Notes: generated from the sequence alone by a model not told the origin. A DNA stretch of 64,000 nucleotides from Streptomyces tsukubensis (GCF_003932715.1 NZ_CP020700.1:5850501-5914500), one strand, 5' to 3'. Positions 12,108 to 19,798 are shown, counted from the first letter of the stretch. Made by a program: numbers and translations.

Positions 12108-12526
12108 CGCCTACGACGGCCCGCCGGTCCCGGCCTGGACGAAGCGGCTGGCGGTGCCGGACTCCGAGCGCCCGGCTCCTGCCCCGCCTGCTGCGCGGCC
12201 GTACCCGCGGACCGGCGTTCGTCACCCACCGCCGCCCCGGCCCGGGGAAGGTCGTCAGCCCGCGGGACGTGTGCCCGGACACCGGCCAGGCCCGCGCTCT
12301 GCTGGACGAGCACACTGCCGTGCGCGGGCCGGGAACCGGCTGGGACCTGCACGAGTACCGCCATTCCGCCCTCACCCACCTCGGTGAGCAAGGCGCCTCC
12401 CTGCTGATGCTGATGGCGAAGTCGCGGCATAAGAAGCCGGAGAACGTCCGTCGCTACTTCAAGCCCTCCCCCGAGGCGATCTCGGAGCTGACCAGCCTTC
12501 TCGCCCCCGGCGACAGCAGACGATGA
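12108..12526 (+). pseudogene. Tyrosine recombinase (phage-type integrase) C-terminal fragment
   Basis: Only the catalytic C-terminal part of an integrase remains. The opening [19 protein letters not shown] is in one frame and the rest ([20 protein letters not shown] onward) in another, so at least one frameshift is present near 12170. The HxxR box is [15 protein letters not shown], followed by [10 protein letters not shown] and the nucleophile-region [10 protein letters not shown]. The last stretch is in the same frame as the toxin remnant, producing an apparent fusion. The N-terminal core-binding domain is absent. A relic of an integrated element. Confidence 0.75.
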
Positions 12527-12562
12527 AGCACACGTGGTTCGTCGCAAGGGGGATACCTGCCG

Positions 12563-13555
12563 TCAGTTCGCCTCCGGCCCGAACCGGCGCTTGTATGCCG
12601 ACGGTGTGATGCCGGTCGCGCGGCGCATCAGCGTGCGCAGATTGGCAGCGGTGCCAAGCCCGCTGCGTCGCGCGACCACCTCGAACCGGGACTCACCTCG
12701 CTCGATCAACCGGCACGCCAGAGCAAGCCGTTCCCCCGTCAGCCACGCCAGCGGCGTCGTGCCCAGTTGCGCCTGGAAGCGGCGATGGAGAGTCGCCGGA
12801 CTGACCGCCGCACGCGCCGCAAGGCCAGACACAGTGAGCGGTGAGTCCAACCGTTCCTGAGCCCAGGCCAGGACAGGCGCCAAGGACTCGTCCGGCAGGT
12901 CGGGCATGGGACGCTCCACGAACTGCCGCTGCCCACCGTCCCGGTGTGCCGCGAAGACCAGCCGCCGGCTCACAGAGTTGGCGACCTCCGCACCGTAGTC
13001 GCGGCGGACCACATGCAACCCAAGATCGAGCGCAGCTGCGCTGCCTGCCGCGGTGAGGATGTCACCGTCATCCACGAACAGCACGTCTGCTTCGAGCTGG
13101 ACAGACGGGAAGCGGGCCCGGAAGGAATCCGCCCACTGCCAGTGCGCGGTGGCCCGGCGCCCATCGAGGACTCCGGCCTCGGCCAGTGTGAAGGCGCCGC
13201 TGCAGAAGCCGACCAGGCGCGCACCTCGGGCGTGTGCTCGGCGGACGGCATCGAGCACGGCGGGACGGCGGGGCACTTCGATGTCCGGGCGGTTGGGGAC
13301 GATCAAAGTGTCCGCCGCGTCGGCCGCTTCCAGGTCGGCGACTCCCGTGAGCGTGAAGAATCCGTCTCGCATCAGAGTGCGGGGCTCGGGGGAGCAGAGC
13401 CTGAAGTCGTAGAGATCACGGCCGATCTCCGGTCTGCGCAGACCGAAGACCTCGGTCGCGCAGCCGAGCTCGAAGGGGTTCGAGTTCTCGTCCACGATCA
13501 CGACGACCCGGTGTACGCCCGTCGCGTGAGCTGCGTGCGAGGATTCTTTCGCCAT
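12563..13555 (-). CDS. GlxA-family (DJ-1/PfpI plus AraC) transcriptional regulator
   Basis: About 330 residues in two parts. The N-terminal DJ-1/PfpI-like domain has VVVIVDENSNPFELGCATEV and the nucleophile-elbow segment GARLVGFCSGAFTLAEAG. The C-terminal AraC DNA-binding domain has both helix-turn-helices: LTVSGLAARAAVSPATLHRR and the second ending RATGITPSAYKRRFG. Start taken at ATG MAKESS; a TTG two codons earlier is possible. Divergent from the cupin gene by about 50 bases, so it probably controls that gene. It sits inside the accessory patch between integrase and Tn3 remnants; ligand unknown. Confidence 0.88.
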   Translation of the reverse strand: MAKESSHAAHATGVHRVVVIVDENSNPFELGCATEVFGLRRPEIGRDLYDFRLCSPEPRTLMRDGFFTLTGVADLEAADAADTLIVPNRPDIEVPRRPAVLDAVRRAHARGARLVGFCSGAFTLAEAGVLDGRRATAHWQWADSFRARFPSVQLEADVLFVDDGDILTAAGSAAALDLGLHVVRRDYGAEVANSVSRRLVFAAHRDGGQRQFVERPMPDLPDESLAPVLAWAQERLDSPLTVSGLAARAAVSPATLHRRFQAQLGTTPLAWLTGERLALACRLIERGESRFEVVARRSGLGTAANLRTLMRRATGITPSAYKRRFGPEAN

Positions 13556-13607
13556 GTGCAATTCCTAGCACTCACAGCGGTCAAGCGAAACGGCTCAGGA
13601 TGAGCCC

Positions 13608-14003
13608 ATGAGCAGCGAACCCATCCCCCTCAGCAAGGCTCTGGCCTCCTTCGATGCCCTGTGGAGCCCCCGCATCGTCACGCGCGTCAACGACTACGAC
13701 GTCCGCATCGCCAAGGTCGAGGGCGAACACATCTGGCACGTCCACGACGACACCGACGAGTTCTTCCTGGTACTCGACGGCGAGCTGCACATCTCCCTGC
13801 GCGAGCCCGACGGGGAGCGCACGGTCCTGCTCCCGGAGGGGGCGGTCTTCACCGTCCCCCGAGGCACAGAGCACAAGCCGTACGCTCCGTCCGGCGCCGC
13901 AATCCTCATGTTCGAGCCCACCGGGACACCGACCGTGGGCGATCGCCACGACGAGATCCCGGAGCACGTCGACTCAACAACCGGACACGAACTCAGCACC
14001 TGA
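13608..14003 (+). CDS. Small cupin-domain protein
   Basis: A 131-residue single-domain beta-barrel of the cupin_2 type. The first cupin motif carries the metal ligands in HIWHVHDDTDEFFLVLDGEL, the second lies around VFTVPRGTEHKPYA. Such proteins bind a metal and act as small-molecule dioxygenases, isomerases or sensors; the reaction cannot be assigned. The divergent GlxA-type regulator is the only functional neighbour. Downstream begins a decayed transposase. Confidence 0.85.
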   Translation: MSSEPIPLSKALASFDALWSPRIVTRVNDYDVRIAKVEGEHIWHVHDDTDEFFLVLDGELHISLREPDGERTVLLPEGAVFTVPRGTEHKPYAPSGAAILMFEPTGTPTVGDRHDEIPEHVDSTTGHELST

Positions 14004-14099
14004 CCCGACAGGCTTCGGACACGCCACTGCCCATGGCGTCAGCCTGCCGCCGGGTCGGCTACGTTCGCCGACTGCCCGGCAAGAGCGGCGCGGGACTCA

Positions 14100-15010
14100 A
14101 TCCTCGGCGGTGTCCGGATCGCGCAGGGGGCGTATTCCGCCAGGCAGGTCGGGAAGCCGGGCGGCGATCGTGACGTTCAGGTCCTTCAGGCGGGCCTCGC
14201 CGCCGGTGACCGAGGTGAACGCCTGGTCGGCGCCTGTTCAGGAGAACACCTCCAGCAGCACCTCGGGCAGGTCCACCCTCGGCAGCATCGCATGCACCGC
14301 GGCCCGCAGCTCCAGCAGGGGAGGCCGGTTCGGGCTCCGGCTCCAGGGCCGCGAAGTGCAGACGGCCGTCGTCGTCGAAGACGATCTGCGCATTGTCCGG
14401 GACTCGGGCGGCGACCTCCCGGTAGGTGCCGTCCAGCAGCGCGGCCCGCGCCGCCAGGTGCCTGCCCGCCTCCCCGGGTAGGTTCAGCGAGGCCGGCACG
14501 GTCGGTCGGGCCTGCTGCCACGCCTGCCCGGCCAGCAGCTTCGCCCGCGGGTCACCCCACTTCGAGGAGTTCTTCGCGAAGAAACGCCTTCGGCCCCTCG
14601 CCTGTCGTCCAGGCCCGTGCGTCCACCCACTCCCGCAGCTCGCCCTCCGCCTCGGCGAACTCCCGGTACTCCAGGACTCTCCGCAGCTCGCGCACGTGCT
14701 CCAGCCGGGTGTTCTCCCGCTCGCCGTACTCCTTCAGCACCGACGGATCGCCGATGTCGAGGTGCTCGGCGAGATACTCCACGACCTCCGGCGGCACGTC
14801 CGCCGGATCGTCCAGGAACACCCCGAGATACCGCGCGGTCGTGAGCTGGGCCGCGAACCCCAGGCGGTTGTGGGCCCGCCTCTTGGGCTCGATTGGCTCC
14901 CGGTCCGCGTCGTCCAGGAAGAAGAACCGCTCCAACTCCGTACGGGACGGCGCCCCGTGATACGCCGCGTACGCGGCAGCCTGCTCATCCGTCAAAAACT
15001 CGACCGGCAC
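14100..15010 (-). pseudogene. Tn3-family transposase (TnpA) remnant with internal deletion
   Basis: The intact N-terminal DUF4158 domain starts at GTG (PVEFLTDEQAAAYAAYHGA) and runs about 150 residues to FLREELLEVG. The sequence then jumps to a mid-protein segment of the same family (WGDPRAKLLAGQAW, then SLNLPGEAGRHLAARAALLD), so a large internal part is deleted. A further frameshift lies near 14325, and EVLLEVFS is followed by TGA where Trp (TGG) would fit. The reading fades at RLPDLPGGIRPLRD; the DDE catalytic core is missing. Inactive. Confidence 0.8.
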
Positions 15011-15100
15011 CCCGGACCTCCAGACAGTCGATCAACACGACTGCCGCAGGTTCATCCCTCACAGAACCCCAGGTCAAAGCAGACATCAGCGCCAAGCGGG

Positions 15101-15138
15101 CTTAGCGCCGGTTTTCGTTCCGATGTTCCCCAGCCCCC
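15101..15138 (-). repeat. Putative Tn3-family 38-bp terminal inverted repeat
   Basis: Read on the minus strand this 38-base segment begins GGGGGCTGGGG and ends GGCGCTAAG, the GGGG...TAAG frame and exact length of Tn3-family ends. It lies 91 bases outside the tnpA start, with the TAAG side facing the gene, as in intact elements. The partner end beyond 14100 was not found. Confidence 0.6.
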
Positions 15139-15178
15139 TCATCCCCCTCATCCACCTCGGCCGTCTCGGCCGAGTCGG

Positions 15179-15204
15179 CCCGGCCCGCCCCCCGACGGGC
15201 CGGG
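15179..15204 (-). terminator. Hairpin after the ArsR gene
   Basis: A perfect 9-bp stem (CCCGGCCCG with CGGGCCGGG), 8-base loop, directly beyond the stop of the minus-strand SRPBCC/ArsR operon. No T-run. Confidence 0.5.
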
Positions 15205-15211
15205 TGCCCGG

Positions 15212-15631
15212 TCAGTCCGTTCCCGGGGTCTCCGCGAGGCGTTTGATCGCGTCGAGACGGGAGTCCCAGTCGGACGCGACCCGGGTCATCCAGCGGGCGG
15301 CCGTCGTCAGCCGGTCGGGGCGGACCGTGAAACGGGTCTCCCGGCCGGCCCGGCGAGCGCCGACCAGACCGGCGCGGTCGAGGATGCCGAGGTGCTTCAC
15401 GATCGCCTGGCGGCTGACGGGCAGTTCGGCGGCGAGGACGGTGGCGGTCGCGCTGCCGTGGTCCGCGAGGGCGTCGAGTATCCGGCGGCGCATGGGGTCC
15501 GCCAGCGCGGACAGCACTTCCGACATGGACTCGGACACGGCGTCCGCAGTCTCGGCCGTCGCCGCGGGGTCCGGTGGGTCGGCCCCGGGCGGCGGGCTCC
15601 CGCCGCCCGGAGGGCCGGTGCCAGTTGTCAT
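15212..15631 (-). CDS. ArsR-family winged-helix repressor
   Basis: About 139 residues. After a Gly/Pro-rich start, the winged helix reads MSEVLSALADPMRRRILDAL then VLAAELPVSRQAIVKHLGIL. No cysteine-rich metal site is seen in the recognition helix, so this is the non-metal class that typically pairs with SRPBCC proteins. It starts 10 bases after the stop of the SRPBCC gene and is co-transcribed. The inverted repeats ahead of the operon are the likely binding site, implying autoregulation. An internal start at MSEVLSAL is possible. Confidence 0.88.
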   Translation of the reverse strand: MTTGTGPPGGGSPPPGADPPDPAATAETADAVSESMSEVLSALADPMRRRILDALADHGSATATVLAAELPVSRQAIVKHLGILDRAGLVGARRAGRETRFTVRPDRLTTAARWMTRVASDWDSRLDAIKRLAETPGTD

Positions 15632-15641
15632 GCGCTGATTC

Positions 15642-16166
15642 TCACCCGTCCGTTCCGGCGTCCTCGCAGGAGCCCCCGGCCGCACCCTCGGTCCTCCCGG
15701 TCTCGGCATAGGTCTTGATGTTGACGACCTGACCCTCCCAGCCGCCTTCGTGGCTCTCGTACGAGGCGGTGGCCCGGCGCTCCTCGGGGATCGACAGCGC
15801 GGCGAAGCCGGTCTCGACGACCCGCAGCCGGGTGCCGTCCCCGACCTGGGTGAGGGTGAACTCGACCAGGGTCGAATTGCCCTCCCCGGCCTGCTCGCCG
15901 GGGTACGCGGAAGCCCAGCGGTAGGCGAACCTGCGCGGCGGCTCCACCGTGACGATGGTGGTCGGGAACTGTCCGTGCTCGCCGTGGTCCAGGAACATCG
16001 TGCCCCCGGGGCGCAGATCCACCGGGGCCGGTTCGCCCAGCCCGAACCAGGCCCCCACGTGCTCGGGCTCGGTCAGCACCGCCCAGACCCGCTCCGGCGG
16101 CGCCGCGATGTCGATCTCCTTCTCGATGCGGTCCCGCTCCGGGGCCGCGGTGGTGTTCTCACTCAT
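15642..16166 (-). CDS. SRPBCC (AHSA1-like) domain protein
   Basis: A 174-residue START-like fold protein. Diagnostic parts: KEIDIAAPPERVWAVLTEPE at the N-terminus, the WFG turn, and TLVEFTLTQVGDGTRLRVVE toward the C-terminus. These proteins bind hydrophobic ligands in a deep pocket; a specific ligand cannot be inferred. First gene of a two-gene operon with an ArsR repressor, a recurring pair in actinobacteria that may respond to a small hydrophobic molecule. Confidence 0.85.
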   Translation of the reverse strand: MSENTTAAPERDRIEKEIDIAAPPERVWAVLTEPEHVGAWFGLGEPAPVDLRPGGTMFLDHGEHGQFPTTIVTVEPPRRFAYRWASAYPGEQAGEGNSTLVEFTLTQVGDGTRLRVVETGFAALSIPEERRATASYESHEGGWEGQVVNIKTYAETGRTEGAAGGSCEDAGTDG

Positions 16167-16213
16167 GGTCGTGCCTCCTGCTCCGGCTCCCTGAAAATGA
16201 CGTGCTACCTCAT

Positions 16214-16252
16214 GGTTGCACTTCGCCGGAGGTAGTGCAACCGATTGGTTGC
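16214..16252. promoter_or_regulatory. Operator-like inverted repeats ahead of SRPBCC/ArsR operon
   Basis: GGTTGCACT (16214) and AGTGCAACC (16234) form a perfect 9-bp inverted repeat 11 bases apart; a third half-site GGTTGC (16247) makes a second, tighter repeat GCAACC-GATT-GGTTGC. The sites lie about 50-85 bases upstream of the SRPBCC start, the expected place for an ArsR operator. Confidence 0.65.
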
Positions 16253-16267
16253 TCTTTCGGGTGGAGG

Positions 16268-17170
16268 TCAGCCGCGGGCCGCCGCGATCAGGGACACCAG
16301 GAGCGCCAGCGGCGGTCCCCAGCGGGAGGCGGCGACCGTCGCCGCCCGGCCCTTGGGCGGGTCTGCATCCGCGTCCGCCGGACCGTGCAGCGCGGTCACC
16401 TCGGCGCGGGCCCGGTCCGGGCCGACCGACGGGTGCAGCGGCGCCCCGATCCGTACCCGGACCGGAGCAGGGCGGAGCCTGCCGTGCTTGGGCAGCAGCC
16501 GGTCCGTGCCGGTGATCCCCACCGGCACCACCGGAACCCCCGCCTCCGAGGCGAGTACCAGGGCACCGCGGTGGAACGAGCCGGGCACACCGTCGCCGCC
16601 ACGGGTGCCTTCCGGGAAGAGCACCACCGCCCGCCCGGAGCGCAGTTCACCGGTCATGGCGAGGAGATCGCCCATGCCCCCGCCGGTCCGGCGCACCGGG
16701 AAACCGGCCGCCAGCCGGCGGCAGATCCGCCGCCGCCACGGCGAGGCGAACCAGTAGTCGGCCGCCGCGGCGATCGCGGGGGTGTGCCGGGCGTCCAGCG
16801 CGGCGAGCAGGGCCGCCGTATCGGCGTGGGAGCTGTGGTTGGCGACGACGACGCAGCCGCCGCGCGGCAGCCGCCCGCGGCGTTCGACACCGCCGGTGAG
16901 CTGGAGGACGTACCACCACAGGGCACGGCGCAGGGCGGCGGCGGTACGGGAGCGGGACGGCGCGCGGGTCCCGCCGGGGGAGGCCGGGGGAGCGGAGGCC
17001 GGGCCGGGACGCGCGTCCGGGGCGTACGGGCCGGTGCCGATGCCGGGATACGCGTCCGGGCCGGAGCCGGGGCCGGAGCCCCGGGCCGGGGTGCGGGCCG
17101 GGCCGGAGCCGGAGTCGGTGCCCGTCTCCGGGAGTCCGTCGCCCCCGTCGGGCGACCCCGTCGCCGTCAT
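16268..17170 (-). CDS. 1-acyl-sn-glycerol-3-phosphate acyltransferase-like protein
   Basis: PlsC-family membrane acyltransferase of about 300 residues that would add the second acyl chain to lysophosphatidate. The HX4D box is NHSSHAD, the glycerol-phosphate site is VLFPEGTRGGDG, and VPVVPVGITGTD is the conserved third motif. The first 70 residues are a Gly/Pro/Thr-rich low-complexity extension. Its ATG overlaps the stop of the CdsA-like gene (ATGA), so translation is coupled. Last gene of the three-gene phospholipid operon. Confidence 0.87.
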   Translation of the reverse strand: MTATGSPDGGDGLPETGTDSGSGPARTPARGSGPGSGPDAYPGIGTGPYAPDARPGPASAPPASPGGTRAPSRSRTAAALRRALWWYVLQLTGGVERRGRLPRGGCVVVANHSSHADTAALLAALDARHTPAIAAAADYWFASPWRRRICRRLAAGFPVRRTGGGMGDLLAMTGELRSGRAVVLFPEGTRGGDGVPGSFHRGALVLASEAGVPVVPVGITGTDRLLPKHGRLRPAPVRVRIGAPLHPSVGPDRARAEVTALHGPADADADPPKGRAATVAASRWGPPLALLVSLIAAARG

Positions 17171-18030
17171 GCCGTCACCACCGCGGCCAGCAGCAGCGCG
17201 GGCAGCAGGGAGTCGATACGGTCCAGCAGACCGCCGAAACCGGGCAGCCAGTCACCCGCGTCCTTGACGCCCGCCTCCCGTTTCACCATCGACTCCAGCA
17301 GATCGCCCAGGACACAGCCGGCCAGCACCGCCGCCCACAGACCCGGGGAGAACGCCCCGACCGCGAGCAGCACCGACCCGGTGGCCAGCGCGGCACCGGC
17401 CACCCCGGCCCAGGTCTTGTTCGGGGAGAGCGGCGACAGCGGACGGGCCAGCGGGCCGCGCCGCCCCAGCGCCGTACCGCCGCACCACGCGCCGACGTCG
17501 CCCAGCGCCACCGCCAGACCCACCGCGACCGCGGTCTCCCCGAGCGTCACCAGACCGGTGAGCGCCAGCGGGATCCACAGCAGGCCGAAGGCCGTCCGGG
17601 CGGTCCGGGTGAATCCCGACGCGCCGTCACCCGACAGCAGCGACGGCAGCGCCGCCGCAAGCAGCAGCACCCCGGCGGTCCGCGCGTCCAGAGCGGACGG
17701 CGCCTGCCACGCCAGCCCCGGCAGCACCACCGCCGCGGCCGTCAGCACCGCCTGATCGGCCCGGGACAGCCCCGCGAGGCGTACGTATTCGGCCACCGCG
17801 ATCACCCCGAGCCCGGCCGCCAGCGCGAACGCCCCGCCCGCGCCGAGGAACAGCGCCCCCAGGAAGACCGGTGCCGCGATCGCCCAGGTCCGCCAGCGGC
17901 GGCGCAGTTCGGTACGCATCCGGATCCGCGCGGGCAGTGCCGCCACCGCCAGCCCGCTCGCCCCCAGCGCCCCCGCGACCAGCGGTATCGCCCGTCCGAA
18001 GGCCTCGCCCGCCACCAGAGCGCCGCTCAT
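17167..18030 (-). CDS. Phosphatidate cytidylyltransferase-like (CdsA family) membrane protein
   Basis: About 287 residues with many hydrophobic helices. The CdsA signature near the C-terminus is seen as LSPLSPNKTWAGVAGAALAT and GDLLESMVKREAGVKDAGDW, ending LPGFGGLLDRIDSLL. It would make CDP-diacylglycerol from phosphatidate and CTP. It overlaps both neighbours by ATGA, between the CDP-alcohol transferase and the acyltransferase, so the operon covers consecutive phospholipid steps. This is probably a paralogue of the housekeeping cdsA. Confidence 0.85.
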   Translation of the reverse strand: MSGALVAGEAFGRAIPLVAGALGASGLAVAALPARIRMRTELRRRWRTWAIAAPVFLGALFLGAGGAFALAAGLGVIAVAEYVRLAGLSRADQAVLTAAAVVLPGLAWQAPSALDARTAGVLLLAAALPSLLSGDGASGFTRTARTAFGLLWIPLALTGLVTLGETAVAVGLAVALGDVGAWCGGTALGRRGPLARPLSPLSPNKTWAGVAGAALATGSVLLAVGAFSPGLWAAVLAGCVLGDLLESMVKREAGVKDAGDWLPGFGGLLDRIDSLLPALLLAAVVTA

Positions 18031-18611
18031 CGGGCCAGCTCCTTCCGGAGCCGGGCCAGCCGCAGCAGCGCGGTCAGCGCCGAGCCCGCGGCCAGCACCG
18101 CCAGCACCGGTACGGCCCAGCCGGATGCCGCCGCCACGACCACCAGCAGACAGCGCTCCGTCTTGCCGACAGGACCGCCGTTCAGCCGCGGGGCCCCGGC
18201 CGCCGCGCCCGCCAACGACACCCACGAGGGGAGGGTCGCGGCGAGCCCGGCGACGGCCACCAGCCACAGCGGGGCGAGCGTCAGAAACCCGGCCAGCACC
18301 AGCAGATCCGCAGCCCGGTCGCCCAACTCGTTGTGGAGTGCGCCGCGCGGGCCGGTGCGGCCGGTGTCCCGGGCGACGGCGCCGTCGAGATTGGCGCAGG
18401 CCAGCCGGGCCGCGAGCAGGACCGCGACCGGCAGTGCGGCCAGCGGCGCGGGCAGGAAGGCGAGGGCCGCGGCGGCACCGGCGGCGCAGCCGACACCGGC
18501 GGCCGTGAGGGCGTCGGGGGACACCCCGCGCCGAACCAGTACGCCGCGGACCCCGGCGAGCCGGGACGCGTACCAGGGCTTGAGAGCGTAGAGGCCGTTC
18601 ATGGCGCCCAC
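18027..18611 (-). CDS. CDP-alcohol phosphatidyltransferase family protein
   Basis: Membrane enzyme of about 194 residues. The CDP-alcohol motif appears as NLDGAVARDTGRTGPRG followed by ALHNELGDRAAD. Compared with the family pattern DxxDGxxAR(x8)GxxxDxxxD, the first Asp is Ala/Asn and the third is Asn, while DG, AR and the last Asp are kept. GTG start chosen because GGAGA lies about 4 bases upstream; the ATG at 18602 is the alternative. First gene of the phospholipid operon; the alcohol acceptor is unknown. Confidence 0.8.
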   Translation of the reverse strand: MGAMNGLYALKPWYASRLAGVRGVLVRRGVSPDALTAAGVGCAAGAAAALAFLPAPLAALPVAVLLAARLACANLDGAVARDTGRTGPRGALHNELGDRAADLLVLAGFLTLAPLWLVAVAGLAATLPSWVSLAGAAAGAPRLNGGPVGKTERCLLVVVAAASGWAVPVLAVLAAGSALTALLRLARLRKELAR

Positions 18612-18647
18612 TGTTCTCCGATGGCCGGATTTCCGTCATGGGGTGCA

Positions 18648-18669
18648 TACTCAGATCGAAAATTGAGTA
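18648..18669. promoter_or_regulatory. Inverted repeat between phospholipid operon and acetyltransferase gene
   Basis: TACTCA and TGAGTA, 10 bases apart, form a symmetrical site in an unusually A/T-rich spot in the divergent intergenic region. A repressor site for one or both directions is plausible; no matching regulator gene is adjacent. Confidence 0.4.
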
Positions 18670-18702
18670 CGGCCCCGGGGCGCCGGGTGTCAGGCTGCCG
18701 CC

Positions 18703-19269
18703 ATGTCGCAGCCTTCTTCAGCAGCCCCCGCCGCCGGTCCCGCCGCCCCCGTCGTCGTCCACACCTTCCGGCTCACCCCCGCCGAACGCGCCGAACTCCG
18801 CGCCTTCCTGCACGACGCCTTCGAAGGGGACTTCTCCGACGAGGACTTCGAGCACGGTCTCGGCGGAATGCACGCCCTGATCCGCGACCCCGAAGGCGCG
18901 CTCGTGGCGCACGGCTCCGTCGTGATGCGGCGGGTCCTGCACGGCGGGCGCTGGTACCGCGTCGGATATGTGGAGGCCATGGGCGTCCGCGCCGACCACC
19001 GCCGCCGGGGTCTCGGCGGCGCGGTGCTGGCTGCCCTCGAAGAGATCGTGGCCAAGGCCTACGACTTCGGCGCGCTCTCCGCGTCCGAGGACGGCGAGAA
19101 GCTCTACCGCTCGCGCGGCTGGCGGCAGTGGGCCGGGCGGATCGAAGGGGTCGCCCCCGAGGGGCTGGTCCGGCTCGCCGAGGAGGAGGGGTCCACCTAT
19201 GTATGGGGCCGGATCCCGGCCCCGGAGGACGCGCTCGCCTTCGACTGGCGCGACGGCGACGTCCTCTGA
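18703..19269 (+). CDS. AAC(2')-I-like aminoglycoside N-acetyltransferase (GNAT fold)
   Basis: A 188-residue GNAT protein. It matches the chromosomal aminoglycoside 2'-N-acetyltransferases of mycobacteria along its length as I recall them: GDFSDEDFEHGLGGMHALI, GYVEAMGVRADHRRRGLGGA (the acetyl-CoA loop is RRRGLGG), ALSASEDGEKLYRSRGW, and the ending AFDWRDGDVL. The enzyme would transfer acetyl from acetyl-CoA to an amino sugar. Whether it gives resistance or has a housekeeping substrate is unknown. Its last codons lie in a tandem repeat. Confidence 0.8.
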   Translation: MSQPSSAAPAAGPAAPVVVHTFRLTPAERAELRAFLHDAFEGDFSDEDFEHGLGGMHALIRDPEGALVAHGSVVMRRVLHGGRWYRVGYVEAMGVRADHRRRGLGGAVLAALEEIVAKAYDFGALSASEDGEKLYRSRGWRQWAGRIEGVAPEGLVRLAEEEGSTYVWGRIPAPEDALAFDWRDGDVL

Positions 19270-19308
19270 GCCGTACGTCCTCTGAGCCGTACGCCCTCTG
19301 AGCCGTAC
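19261..19308. repeat. Three tandem 16-bp units across the stop of the acetyltransferase gene
   Basis: Units GTCCTCTGAGCCGTAC, the same again, and GCCCTCTGAGCCGTAC lie head to tail; the first contains the gene's final codons and TGA. A short GGCTCCC repeat follows. Probably a replication-slippage product. Confidence 0.85.
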
Positions 19309-19628
19309 GGCTCCCGGCTCCCGGCTCCCGACCTCGTACGTCCTCCGGCCGTGCCCCGCGTTCATACCTTCGGGTGAGTCCGGGGCTCTGCCGCACACCG
19401 CCATGACCTGCGGGTTCCATGATCTCCGTCTCAGATAGTAGGAAGTCCGACTACTTGTGGAGACAGGGGCGCGTCGCTGCCTTAACTTTGTAGGAGCCGA
19501 ACGTCCCGCTGAACCAGCGATGGGCGGTCCGGGCCCGTGCCCCTTCTGCAGGCGACCCCTGCGCGGCACGCCCCCGCCCCCACCCGGCGTCCTCTCGACA
19601 TCCCCGTGATTCCCAGGAGTCGGTCACC
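19309..19628. other. Intergenic stretch upstream of the 43-codon gene
   Basis: No gene is seen in these roughly 320 bases. The one structured spot is the interrupted palindrome AGTAG-GAAGTCCGA-CTACT at 19437-19455 in a local A/T-rich context, which could be an operator or part of a promoter. Another A/T-rich spot (CTTAACTTTGTAGGA) follows 25 bases on. A ribosome-binding GGAG lies just ahead of the small gene. Confidence 0.4.
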
Positions 19629-19760
19629 ATGTCCGCTGAGACCGTTCGCCGCGTCCGCGTCCGCCACCCCCGTACCACCGAGTCCGACCGCCGCAACGCG
19701 GCCGCCGCCCTCCAGCGCGCGCTCGACCGGCGCGACAACGGCGGTTCCACGGGACACTGA
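19629..19760 (+). CDS. Small basic hypothetical protein, 43 aa
   Basis: Encodes a highly charged 43-residue protein (start MSAETVRRVRVRHPRTTESD, then an Ala/Arg-rich helix RNAAAALQRALDRRDNGG). AGGAG lies about 9 bases before the ATG. Composition suggests one amphipathic helix with an unstructured N-terminus. It lies 96 bases upstream of leuB on the same strand and may be co-transcribed with it or act as a leader. Not recognised as a known family; coding status rests on the ribosome site and protein-like composition. Confidence 0.5.
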   Translation: MSAETVRRVRVRHPRTTESDRRNAAAALQRALDRRDNGGSTGH

Positions 19761-19798
19761 CCTCCCCGGTCCGCCGTCAACCGCCCCGGCGGCGGCCC

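Noticed and set aside
11924..12526. 200-codon frame read as one intact protein
   Set aside because: It joins out-of-frame antitoxin DNA, half a toxin and the tail of an integrase; these are decayed pieces rather than a designed fusion.
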